DNA of 23,043 bases from a virus. A program made the translations under genes and the position numbers. How positions within the stretch are numbered: position 1 is the stretch's first letter; each line of letters starts with the position of its first letter. Below the pieces are notes generated by a model. That model saw only the letters and a list, made by a program, of their open reading frames with translations. It did no database searches and had not been told where the DNA came from. The stretch is taken from the IMG/VR virus record IMGVR_UViG_3300020377_000034, positions 1 to 23,043 of that record; one strand, given 5' to 3'. Positions 1 to 6,201 of the stretch are shown in pieces.

Positions 1-121
1 CATCAGTTTCGCCTTTGATGTAATTAATAAGAACTAGATAATTCTTAAAGTTGTAGTTGACGCTATCGCCAAGTCCTATCTCATAAGGGGAATCGTAGGT
101 GTTCATAATTTGGTTTATCAT
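1..121 (-). CDS. Unknown protein, N-terminal part; runs off the left edge
   Basis: An open frame reads leftward from ATG at 121 to the window edge, about 40 codons without a stop. The visible start is MINQIMNTYDSPYEIGLGD, and a second in-frame ATG lies at 106. A TATAAT hexamer at 128-133 ends exactly 6 nt before the first ATG. If that is a -10 box, the transcript would begin at or near 121, so the ATG at 106 may be the one used. The visible part is hydrophilic with a Tyr/Asn-rich stretch and no motif I recognise. It lies downstream of, and in the same direction as, the small-gene run at 129-1376. Function unknown; confidence covers only that this is a real coding start. Confidence 0.6.
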   Translation of the reverse strand, partial: MINQIMNTYDSPYEIGLGDSVNYNFKNYLVLINYIKGETD

Positions 122-127
122 GTACCC

Positions 128-133
128 ATTATA
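128..133 (-). promoter_or_regulatory. Candidate -10 box (TATAAT)
   Basis: On the minus strand a perfect TATAAT lies 6 nt before the ATG at 121 and overlaps the TAA stop (129-131) of the preceding 37-aa gene. I see no good -35 hexamer 16-18 nt upstream. The same TATAAT-N6-ATG geometry recurs at 2255-2260 and 7368-7373, which is the main reason for listing it. Confidence 0.35.
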
Positions 134-242
134 GACGATCTAAATCTCTTCTTACATGTTTGTGTGACTCTTTTTCTACTGGCACATTCCTCTTTTCTGC
201 AAAGTATTTGATTTTATGTTTAATGTAGGAAATAAAATTCAT
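129..242 (-). CDS. Small basic protein, 37 aa, unknown
   Basis: This 37-codon gene begins MNFISYIKHKIKYF and ends in TAA at 129-131. Its ATG (242-240) overlaps the TGA of the upstream 83-aa gene as ATGA at 239-242. That is the same stop-start overlap used between most genes here, and it is the main support for such a short frame being real. The product is basic and hydrophilic in its second half, with many Lys, His and Arg. The N-terminal half (FISYIKHKIKYF) could form an amphipathic helix. No family recognised. It fills what would otherwise be an unexplained 117-bp gap. Confidence 0.6.
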   Translation of the reverse strand: MNFISYIKHKIKYFAEKRNVPVEKESHKHVRRDLDRL

Positions 243-490
243 CTGATTACTCCATCTGTAGGATAGTCTCTAAAATAATAATCATCCTCCTGATATATCT
301 CTATCTTTGGTGCGATCAAAGTTTCAACTAACAAATTTATATCTGCTGATATTGCATCATTTGTATCCGCCATTCTTCGATACCCTGACCCAACATACAA
401 TTGACCTGTAAATACTGATATAGTTGCAATTCCCCAAAACCAATAATAAAATTTACTTTTAACTTGATTTCTAATTTTGATTGTTTCCAT
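239..490 (-). CDS. Small single-pass membrane protein, unknown
   Basis: An 83-aa protein. Residues 1-14 are basic (METIKIRNQVKSKF). They are followed by one hydrophobic segment at about residues 15-34 (YYWFWGIATISVFTGQLYVG), then a hydrophilic acidic tail with a run of Asp/Tyr (EDDYYF). The predicted topology is one transmembrane helix with the soluble part C-terminal. The ATG at 490 shares its A with the TAA of the upstream gene (TAATG), so the two are probably translationally coupled, and the 3' end overlaps the next gene as ATGA. Family not recognised. It could be a host-membrane-modifying or accessory protein, but nothing in the sequence decides this. Confidence 0.7.
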   Translation of the reverse strand: METIKIRNQVKSKFYYWFWGIATISVFTGQLYVGSGYRRMADTNDAISADINLLVETLIAPKIEIYQEDDYYFRDYPTDGVIR

Positions 491-720
491 TAAGAAACTC
501 CTACTGCTAGTTTACTAAACCCTATTGTTAATAGGAAAATGAACATAATAACAACATCCCACATTTTATTTTTTAAGTAAAATGGTAATGCCATTAACTC
601 AAATACGACATTGAACATAGCACCGAGATATGTACTAATATGTAATGTGATGAAGTATCCTAATATTATACCATAAGTGCCTATCATTCTTGCAAGTACG
701 ATAGGTTTATATTTTTTCAT
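490..720 (-). CDS. Small polytopic membrane protein, unknown
   Basis: From the ATG at 720 this is 76 aa, starting MKKYKPIVLARMIGTYG. There are two or three hydrophobic segments: about residues 8-30 (IGTYGIILGYFITLHIS), about 31-45, and about 52-70 (MWDVVIMFIFLLTIGFSKLA). This predicts an inner-membrane protein with a basic N-terminus inside. An alternative ATG at 741 would add seven residues and lengthen the overlap with the upstream gene from 14 to 35 bp. I prefer 720 because of the typical Met-Lys-Lys start before the first membrane segment, but this is not certain. It is coupled to the downstream single-pass membrane protein. Size and two membrane helices are compatible with a holin, but there is no specific evidence for that. 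Confidence 0.7.
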   Translation of the reverse strand: MKKYKPIVLARMIGTYGIILGYFITLHISTYLGAMFNVVFELMALPFYLKNKMWDVVIMFIFLLTIGFSKLAVGVS

Positions 721-979
721 TAATAATTTGGATGACCTCATTACATTTGTCTGGATAGTCGTTTTTGTCTAAAAAATGATCTTGAACGGTAAATCCGATC
801 TGATCTAATGCTTCATTATAACATTTTTTTACATTATTGACAACATCCCTTATTTCATGATATGCCTTTTCATCTATAATAAACCTATCTTTGAAATTTG
901 GGTTTTCTTCTATCTCATTAAGAATATGGTCTAGTTGTTCCATTTGAAACAAATCAAATCCTACATTAATTTTATTCAT
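707..979 (-). CDS. Hypothetical acidic helical protein, 90 aa
   Basis: An acidic, probably helical soluble protein (MNKINVGFDLFQMEQLDHIL...). Heptad-like Leu/Ile spacing over residues 10-60 suggests a short coiled coil or helical bundle. There is no Cys cluster, signal peptide or membrane segment. The start at 979 overlaps the upstream TGA as ATGA (976-979), and the stop (TAA, 707-709) lies just inside the next gene. I do not recognise the family. Confidence 0.7.
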   Translation of the reverse strand: MNKINVGFDLFQMEQLDHILNEIEENPNFKDRFIIDEKAYHEIRDVVNNVKKCYNEALDQIGFTVQDHFLDKNDYPDKCNEVIQIINEKI

Positions 980-1263
980 TTTGGTGTATCCAGTTCAGTT
1001 GCTTCAGTAACCTCGAACATTTTTATTATTGAATCCATGCCCTCCTTACAATACTTTTGTCTGTGTTTAGCAGTTTTGTTTGTTAAATGACTTCTAAAAT
1101 AAGTATCATACTTTATATAATCTTCCTCCATATCATTTGCTTTACAATATTCTTTAAGTCCTTCCCATACCATGTCCCATGCTTCATCTGACATAATATC
1201 TCTAGCACCAAAGTATTTGTTATCACTCATGATATTAATGGAATAAAAATGTTTGTCACTCAT
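976..1263 (-). CDS. Hypothetical protein, 95 aa, with repeated IMSD starts
   Basis: A hydrophilic 95-aa protein with aromatic residues in the middle (EAWDMVWEGLKEYCKAN). Its N-terminus contains three Met-Ser-Asp blocks at residues 1, 12 and 24 (MSD, IMSD, IMSD), so three in-frame initiation sites exist. The first ATG (1263) is supported by an ATGA overlap with the preceding 38-aa gene, and the 3' end overlaps the next gene as ATGA. No known domain seen. Confidence 0.7.
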   Translation of the reverse strand: MSDKHFYSINIMSDNKYFGARDIMSDEAWDMVWEGLKEYCKANDMEEDYIKYDTYFRSHLTNKTAKHRQKYCKEGMDSIIKMFEVTEATELDTPK

Positions 1264-1376
1264 AGTATTGTAATAGTTTGTGATCCGTCAGGATTGTCGG
1301 TAATTGTTATTTTTTTGTTAGGATTTTTTCTTTTTAATAGAAACTTAAGTCTCCATCTTTTTAATAGTTTTTTCAT
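1260..1376 (-). CDS. Very basic 38-aa protein, unknown
   Basis: A 38-codon frame sits exactly between two genes. Its ATG (1376-1374) overlaps the TGA of the upstream nuclease gene as ATGA, and its own TGA (1262-1260) overlaps the next ATG as ATGA. The product starts MKKLLKRWRLKFLLKRKN. The first 20 residues are strongly cationic with alternating Leu and Lys/Arg and would make an amphipathic helix. The second half (KKITITDNPDGSQTITIL) looks like a beta hairpin. This suggests nucleic-acid or membrane binding, but that is inference only. Coupling on both ends makes chance unlikely. Confidence 0.7.
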   Translation of the reverse strand: MKKLLKRWRLKFLLKRKNPNKKITITDNPDGSQTITIL

Positions 1377-2101
1377 CTGTAAATGTGAAACATCATTCCA
1401 TGATAACCCGAAGTATATTTTTTACCTGATCCTTTCATCTGTAAATGAAATAACTTCTCGCCATCCTTTGTTCTAAACTCTGCGGTAGTATTATTTAATG
1501 TCCACTTACCAGTTTTAACCTTACTTTGTAAAGTTTGTAAAGGGATCATAGTTATATTCTCTGTTCCCTTCCTATGCCAAATAAGTGTGTTGATACTTTC
1601 TCCTGAGAATCCTCTCTCAACAATTACTCTTAAAACTTCCATTTTATTGGTGTTAATCCACCTGAGAAATGCTGCTGATACCTTAGTTTCAATATTTTCC
1701 TTATATACCCTATTCTGATGTATTTCTTTATCAGTAAGTTTTAGTTTAGGATGTTTTTTCTGGACTATAGATACCTGTTCCTTATTAGGATAACCGAAAA
1801 ACTGAGTTAAGAATAGTTCACATAATGTACCCTCTAATTTGAAATGTTCGATCCATTTAGAGGTAGAATATAATCCTACTTGAGTATGATTCTTTGATGC
1901 ACTCTTAACTGAATACTTCCAGTTACTATTCTCTTCTACAATATCAACTTTGGTATTTGATCTACCATCAACTTTATGTTTACCACCAAACAAATTGTCA
2001 AATGTAAGTGCAAGTCTGTGTTCAAATTCATGCCCTGCTTTCTTAGCATTTCTACCTGCAATTTGTGATGTTACCATGTCTGACCTTTTTGGAATTTTCA
2101 T
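1373..2101 (-). CDS. Putative PD-(D/E)XK-type nuclease
   Basis: A 242-aa protein. The N-terminal third carries a helix with GHEFEHRLA (residues 23-31) and then a strand with an acidic residue (KVDIV, D53). This is followed, after about ten residues, by a strand ending in Ser-Val-Lys (YSVKSAS, K66). The order Glu / Asp / (S)xK, followed by small and basic residues, resembles the catalytic core of PD-(D/E)XK restriction-like nucleases, with Ser in place of the usual Glu before the Lys. The rest is basic and may bind DNA. This is motif-level recognition, not a family match. An ATG at 2077 (MVTSQIAGRN) has a better ribosome-binding sequence (AAAAAGG, 6 nt before it) than the ATG at 2101, which has none, so the protein may be 8 residues shorter. 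A structured RNA lies immediately upstream (2111-2248). The stop is coupled to the 38-aa gene by ATGA. Confidence 0.6.
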   Translation of the reverse strand: MKIPKRSDMVTSQIAGRNAKKAGHEFEHRLALTFDNLFGGKHKVDGRSNTKVDIVEENSNWKYSVKSASKNHTQVGLYSTSKWIEHFKLEGTLCELFLTQFFGYPNKEQVSIVQKKHPKLKLTDKEIHQNRVYKENIETKVSAAFLRWINTNKMEVLRVIVERGFSGESINTLIWHRKGTENITMIPLQTLQSKVKTGKWTLNNTTAEFRTKDGEKLFHLQMKGSGKKYTSGYHGMMFHIYR

Positions 2102-2110
2102 AATAGTTTG

Positions 2111-2248
2111 ATGAGAGGGAACGGGGCAATGATCTGGGTTTCACCCATGTTGCCCAAATTTACGCTATGGGAATCGCTTACACCTGCACCCCTACTGCTG
2201 CCTTATAGGACTTAATGTTCGGGCATAGCAACCGTATATCCCTCTCAT
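2111..2248 (-). ncRNA. Structured RNA or leader, unknown class
   Basis: This 169-bp gene-free gap is unusually GC-rich for the region and folds as one closed unit. A perfect 10-bp helix joins 2111-2120 (ATGAGAGGGA on plus) with 2239-2248. Directly inside, 2121-2124 pairs with 2232-2235. One arm is a hairpin of 2124-2129 with 2150-2155, capped by 2135-2139/2143-2147. Another arm pairs 2164-2169 with 2224-2229. A competing pairing exists between 2149-2153 and 2228-2232, so two conformations are possible. A TATAAT at 2255-2260 would start transcription almost at the first base of the closing helix. The next gene starts 10 nt beyond the 3' end, so this may be a cis-acting leader of the nuclease gene or a free small RNA. 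An 18-codon frame starts at 2248 and stops at 2192. It resembles no tRNA. The manA and wcaG RNA motifs are known from cyanophages, but I cannot confirm a match. Confidence 0.6.
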
Positions 2249-2254
2249 GTTTCT

Positions 2255-2260
2255 ATTATA
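2255..2260 (-). promoter_or_regulatory. Candidate -10 box (TATAAT) before the structured RNA
   Basis: A minus-strand TATAAT ends 6 nt before position 2248, the first base of the closing helix of the RNA. A start site about 7 nt downstream would therefore give an RNA with a neatly paired 5' end. The hexamer 17 nt upstream (CTATCT) is a poor -35. A TTGACA at 2269-2274 is only 8 nt away and cannot serve as the -35. Confidence 0.45.
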
Positions 2261-2270
2261 ATGCATCCTG

Positions 2271-3794
2271 TCAAGAAAGATAGGGCAAATGTGACAGTTC
2301 TTTAACTGTCTCCAAATATTCCCTATGATCTACCATAACAGTTTTACTTTTTTCATGTGTGAGAGAATCATGTTGTTGTTTAGCATCATCATATAATAAT
2401 TCTGGATTTTTTCTTGACCACATATACTCCATAACTGCCTTTTGATTAAACATATTGATACCCTTCATTACCTGTATGTAATTATCATTTCCCCAGTAAT
2501 CCAACATATCGTCAGTATCAAATATATCTAAGAACTCATGTTTACATTTTTCCTCTATTGTTTTTACCCAATCAGTTTTGTGATCTTTCATGTGTCTCCA
2601 AAATTTAGAGTCAGTTCTATTTGTACAATAGTGTAAGTTTAAAAATTGTGTGTAATCAAATAGTTTTTTATTCTGACACATATTAAATCTATCTCTATTA
2701 TATTCTAAACTCTTGAGAGTAGAATTTACACTCAAGAATGTTTCTATCATAAAAGTGAGATATTGGTGGGTCAATGCTTCGAGAGGTTCAATAAATCCCC
2801 CTGCTAAACCTACTGCTACACAATTACCGATCCATGCTTTCTTTTGATACCCACTATTCCATTTAATTATTCTAGGTTCATCATTTAATTCAACTGAATG
2901 ATTTTTTTGTAACCAATTATTATAGTCCTCTTTTGCTTCCTCATCAGTAGTAAACTTAGATGAATACAAGTAACCCGTACCATATTCAGTTTGTGACGGG
3001 ATTTGCCAAATCCACCCATGCTTAGTTGCATTTGCTAGTGTGTAACTTGGAATAGAACCACTATTATTTTTTACTTTCTGTGGTATTGCCCTATCTAACG
3101 GTAAATGCTCTGATAAATCTACCCATTCTGCATCATCTAACTTATTAAGTAACATAGCATCAAGTCCACTTGCATCTACAAATAGATCCGCAGTCACTTC
3201 TCCACTCTTCTCACATATAATACTCTGAATATTTTTACCATCAGTTTTTACCTCACTTACTTTATCTTCTATAATATCAACTCTACCTTTGAGATATTTA
3301 AACAGAAAACCACATAATTTATCTGTTGTTATATGAAATGCAAAATCATGTTTATGTAACTCATTATTAGCAGGGACGGTATTAGTTGCCTTACTGAAAT
3401 TAATACCACCATCATAACAATTATTAATTAAAGAATAGAATGAACTTACATTACTTGATAATTCTGGATTTCTAGTATCTGTTTCATCATGAGTGACCTC
3501 TGCAAATCCATGATAGTATTCTGTGTCTGGAATCCAATCTTTAAATAATACACCTAACTTGATTGTTGCATCTAATTCTCTAATAGCATCCTCTGTGTTA
3601 TATCCTAAAGTTTCTTGAAATACATCAACAAAACTAGGTGTAGTTCCTTCTCCCACACCTATACTTTGATTCTCTGGATTATAATATATTGATATATCAA
3701 CTTTCTCTTTCCAAAAATTATTCATTAGTGCAGCAGCAACCAACCCAGATGTGCCACCTCCAACTATAACTATTTTTTTATGTTCAAAATTCAT
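2271..3794 (-). CDS. FAD-dependent (tryptophan-type) halogenase
   Basis: A 507-aa flavin-dependent halogenase of the tryptophan halogenase (PrnA-like) family. It is predicted to use FADH2, O2 and halide to make a hypohalous acid that halogenates an aromatic substrate through a lysine. Seen in order: the FAD-binding VGGGTSG (residues 11-17), GVGEGTTPS (46-54), IKLGVLFKDW with the candidate catalytic Lys at 79, the FAD-site DLFVDASG (203-210), the halogenase signature WIWQIP (261-266), and GGFIEPLEA (332-340). Length matches the family (about 500-540 aa). The usual Ser-Thr-Gly after EPLE is replaced by Ala-Leu-Thr, so the substrate may differ. I start it at ATG 3794, which overlaps the upstream stop as ATGA; the frame also extends two codons to a TTG at 3800. 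The preceding gene is a halogenase-like paralogue. Cyanophage Syn10 is reported to encode VirX1, an iodinating halogenase, so a phage role is precedented. The natural substrate is unknown. Confidence 0.9.
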   Translation of the reverse strand: MNFEHKKIVIVGGGTSGLVAAALMNNFWKEKVDISIYYNPENQSIGVGEGTTPSFVDVFQETLGYNTEDAIRELDATIKLGVLFKDWIPDTEYYHGFAEVTHDETDTRNPELSSNVSSFYSLINNCYDGGINFSKATNTVPANNELHKHDFAFHITTDKLCGFLFKYLKGRVDIIEDKVSEVKTDGKNIQSIICEKSGEVTADLFVDASGLDAMLLNKLDDAEWVDLSEHLPLDRAIPQKVKNNSGSIPSYTLANATKHGWIWQIPSQTEYGTGYLYSSKFTTDEEAKEDYNNWLQKNHSVELNDEPRIIKWNSGYQKKAWIGNCVAVGLAGGFIEPLEALTHQYLTFMIETFLSVNSTLKSLEYNRDRFNMCQNKKLFDYTQFLNLHYCTNRTDSKFWRHMKDHKTDWVKTIEEKCKHEFLDIFDTDDMLDYWGNDNYIQVMKGINMFNQKAVMEYMWSRKNPELLYDDAKQQHDSLTHEKSKTVMVDHREYLETVKELSHLPYLS

Positions 3795-5170
3795 ATACAA
3801 TCGTATCCTATTTCTCCAAATGGTTCTGGTGGATCAACATTACCCAAAGTTGATAATAAATGAGAATATGGACTACCTAAACCTAATGAATACTCATAAA
3901 ACATATTTGCATTATTCATCCATGAGTACGGTAATATTAATGCTCCACTAGCATTTTGTGAGTGATGTGCTATTCTAAAATCTTCCTCTGTAAATGTCTC
4001 ACTTATAATATTATCTAAGAACTTATGACCTGCAAATACGCCAGGATGTGAGAATACTGGACTATTCAAATACTCTGTTGCTTCTTTTTTAATTCTATTC
4101 CAATATGGTGTATCATGTCTTGAACCATATTGATATGTAAAACATAAGAAAGACTGTAAAGTTTGTATAATAAAACTACTAAATTGCAACTGTAACATGT
4201 GGTCATGCACTTCTCTATCTCTAGCATTATCATTAAACAAATACCTACATATTTGCTCTGCAATAAAGGCACTTGATTCAGCACTTGTACCAGGTGCACC
4301 AGGTTCTATATTAATAAGTGCAGATCCATTTCTAATGTATCTTTTATTTTTAGGATGTATTACATAATTTGATATTTTAGGTTTCCAATTGTGTGGTATA
4401 AAACTATTTTCATCCCAATTATTATTTAAAGATAAGTTTATAAATGTCTCTGGAAATACCCCTTTAAAATCCTCTATAACCTGTTCTTTGGTGCATATTG
4501 ATGAATCGTATAGGTAAACCCATCTTTGCTTATCCTGTAACGGTATGCCCACTATATGACCGTATTGTGCAGCATACTCAATAGTATAATTCCAATGACT
4601 TGGTTCGGGATTCTCAAATATTAATGCAGTATTACTGAATACGACACTAGGATTCATATAATCATCTTCCCATCCCAGTGGATTTTTTTCTGTGCAGTCT
4701 ATTACATAATCATATTCATTACCATTAATCGTACATCCATCATCTGTAACTTGAAATGAGTCGATAGTCTGTTGAACTATACTTACTTTATCGCCAAATA
4801 TTTTTCCACCGTCATCAAGAAATAATTTCCTAAGTTTTTCAATATTAAATGTATTGCTACAACCTGACACCATGAAATTCTTATCTCTTCTATTACCCCA
4901 ACCAACATATTTGTATCCACAACTATCCACACCATCACAATATTTTTCTAGGACTCTTTTCGTAAAAAATATTTCTCTCTCTAATATTTCTTGAAAGGCA
5001 ACTCCTATGCCACTTAACATGTATGGATATACTTTGTCAGGGTCATGTATTAAGGTGAACTCATCATCACCATATTTTTCCCTAGCATCATATCTTCTGT
5101 TGTTGACTAATAATCCAAGTTGAATAAATGCTTCGGGTGTTGCTCCAACTATGGCAATTTTTCTACTCAT
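3791..5170 (-). CDS. Degenerate halogenase-like flavoprotein paralogue
   Basis: A 459-aa protein laid out like the neighbouring halogenase. It has an N-terminal beta-alpha-beta start (KIAIVGATPEA, residues 4-14), a DYVIDCT segment (154-160) in place of DLFVDASG, GIPL (208-211) where the WxWxIP signature would be, and ALINIEPGAP (284-293) where FIEPLE would be. The glycine motif is altered (VGATPEA instead of GGGTSG), the tryptophans of WxWxIP are absent, and no clear equivalent of the catalytic lysine motif is visible. It is therefore probably related to flavin-dependent halogenases but with changed or lost halogenating activity. It could be a partner subunit, a flavin-binding regulator, or a monooxygenase with another substrate. 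It overlaps both neighbours by ATGA (3791-3794 and 5167-5170), so oxygenase, paralogue and halogenase are made from one coupled unit. Relationship inferred from motif order only. Confidence 0.7.
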   Translation of the reverse strand: MSRKIAIVGATPEAFIQLGLLVNNRRYDAREKYGDDEFTLIHDPDKVYPYMLSGIGVAFQEILEREIFFTKRVLEKYCDGVDSCGYKYVGWGNRRDKNFMVSGCSNTFNIEKLRKLFLDDGGKIFGDKVSIVQQTIDSFQVTDDGCTINGNEYDYVIDCTEKNPLGWEDDYMNPSVVFSNTALIFENPEPSHWNYTIEYAAQYGHIVGIPLQDKQRWVYLYDSSICTKEQVIEDFKGVFPETFINLSLNNNWDENSFIPHNWKPKISNYVIHPKNKRYIRNGSALINIEPGAPGTSAESSAFIAEQICRYLFNDNARDREVHDHMLQLQFSSFIIQTLQSFLCFTYQYGSRHDTPYWNRIKKEATEYLNSPVFSHPGVFAGHKFLDNIISETFTEEDFRIAHHSQNASGALILPYSWMNNANMFYEYSLGLGSPYSHLLSTLGNVDPPEPFGEIGYDCI

Positions 5171-5742
5171 TTTATAGGAAAGAAATTAAAATTGATTAGG
5201 ACTCTTCTCTCACTTTGAGTCGGTGATCCTGCATGATAATAATTCGAGGGAAATACTATCAATCTACCTTTTTTTGGTGACACTTGATCCACTGGTTTCC
5301 ATTCATGATTATGTCTGTCAATTTCTACTCTATCATTCAAATCACATTCATCAAATAGATAGGTATCGCCAGTAGAATCTGTAGCATAATATATAGCACT
5401 AAAACCACCTGCATCTGTGGTATCAGTATGCGGTGGATAGTGTGGTAATTTTTTAGTTATTGGTGTCTGTAATATACCTCTAATTCTAACTGGTTGATAG
5501 TTTAATAATATACCATCTACTATTTCACTCATCATTCCAATTAAGGTATGATACAGGGGCATGTCCCATATACGATTGTCCTCAAATATATTAAGAATAA
5601 ACTGTGGATAACCACCTTTCTCGCCCTTGTAGTCCATAGAATCTCGCCATGACCACGCTATCTCTTGACTTAATAGTTGTTTTTCTATTATTTTTTGATA
5701 ACTGGGACTTATAAAATCATCATAAACTTTAAACTTCATCAT
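5167..5742 (-). CDS. 2-oxoglutarate/Fe(II)-dependent oxygenase
   Basis: From ATG 5742 this is 191 aa. It has a double-stranded beta-helix dioxygenase signature. The iron ligands are H105 and D107 in PPHTDT and H170 in YYHAGSP, with R180 (SERRVL) in the position that binds the 2-oxoglutarate carboxylate. The family couples decarboxylation of 2-oxoglutarate to hydroxylation of a substrate such as a protein side chain or small molecule. The frame is open up to 5793, but those 17 extra residues overlap the upstream gene and lack family character, so I use MMKFKVYDDF. The 3' end is coupled by ATGA to the halogenase paralogue, which suggests a shared modification pathway. The stretch before the HxD motif is not diagnostic, so the substrate is unknown. 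Confidence 0.85.
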   Translation of the reverse strand: MMKFKVYDDFISPSYQKIIEKQLLSQEIAWSWRDSMDYKGEKGGYPQFILNIFEDNRIWDMPLYHTLIGMMSEIVDGILLNYQPVRIRGILQTPITKKLPHYPPHTDTTDAGGFSAIYYATDSTGDTYLFDECDLNDRVEIDRHNHEWKPVDQVSPKKGRLIVFPSNYYHAGSPTQSERRVLINFNFFPIK

Positions 5743-5995
5743 CTTTTTGTAAAGCATTAAATGGAATAACTTTATCGTCAAGTAGAAAATCAAACATCAT
5801 ATCTGGATCTTCAAAATTTTCCTCTACATTGTCCATAAAACCTTTTATCTCTCTAATTAATTTCCAACAAGATTCTTGTTCAATTCTCTCTTCTGGAGAT
5901 AAATCTACAAACCTACCCAACCTAGCATAATAATCATACTTTAAAGTAATATATTCTCTTACTTTGATAAAGTCCTTAAATGTAGGATTTTTCAT
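5729..5995 (-). CDS. Hypothetical acidic helical protein, 88 aa
   Basis: A soluble, acidic and probably all-helical protein beginning MKNPTFKDFIKVREY. It has an Asp-rich C-terminal part (EDPDMMFDFLLDD). I chose the ATG at 5995 because it overlaps the upstream TGA as ATGA (5992-5995). A longer version from a GTG at 6022 would add nine residues. Its last codons overlap the oxygenase gene by about 14 bp. No known domain recognised. Confidence 0.65.
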   Translation of the reverse strand: MKNPTFKDFIKVREYITLKYDYYARLGRFVDLSPEERIEQESCWKLIREIKGFMDNVEENFEDPDMMFDFLLDDKVIPFNALQKDDEV

Positions 5996-6201
5996 AATTT
6001 TTCCCCAAATGTTTCTTTCCACCTTCCAATTGCCACTTTCACATCCTCTAGTTTATTACTATCTGAATAAACCACACACCACTTGGATACTCTATCAAGC
6101 AAGGTATCGTCTATGTCAGGATATAATTCTTTTATTTGTGGCAAGAATACTTTTGCTTCTTCCCTCAAACTTGTTTTAGTGTTATGCACTACTTTGCCCA
6201 T
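5992..6201 (-). CDS. Hypothetical protein, 69 aa
   Basis: A small soluble protein (MGKVVHNTKTSLREEAKVFL...) with a charged helical N-terminal half and WCVVYSDSNKLEDVKVAIGRW in the middle. It overlaps the upstream gene by 13 bp (that gene stops with TAG at 6189-6191) and the downstream one by ATGA, which supports genuine expression. There is no signal peptide or membrane segment. Function unknown. Confidence 0.65.
   Translation of the reverse strand: MGKVVHNTKTSLREEAKVFLPQIKELYPDIDDTLLDRVSKWCVVYSDSNKLEDVKVAIGRWKETFGEKL

Noticed and set aside
2111-2248. Group I intron, tRNA, tmRNA or RNase P RNA
   Set aside because: The length and the conserved core sequences of these RNAs do not fit. No T-loop or intron core motif is seen, and no split gene flanks it.
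2269-2274. TTGACA as a -35 box for the TATAAT at 2255-2260
   Set aside because: Only 8 nt separate them, too close for a sigma70 promoter.
3795-3800. TTG start two codons earlier for the halogenase
   Set aside because: ATG at 3794 overlaps the upstream stop as ATGA like most genes here and leads straight into the FAD-binding motif.
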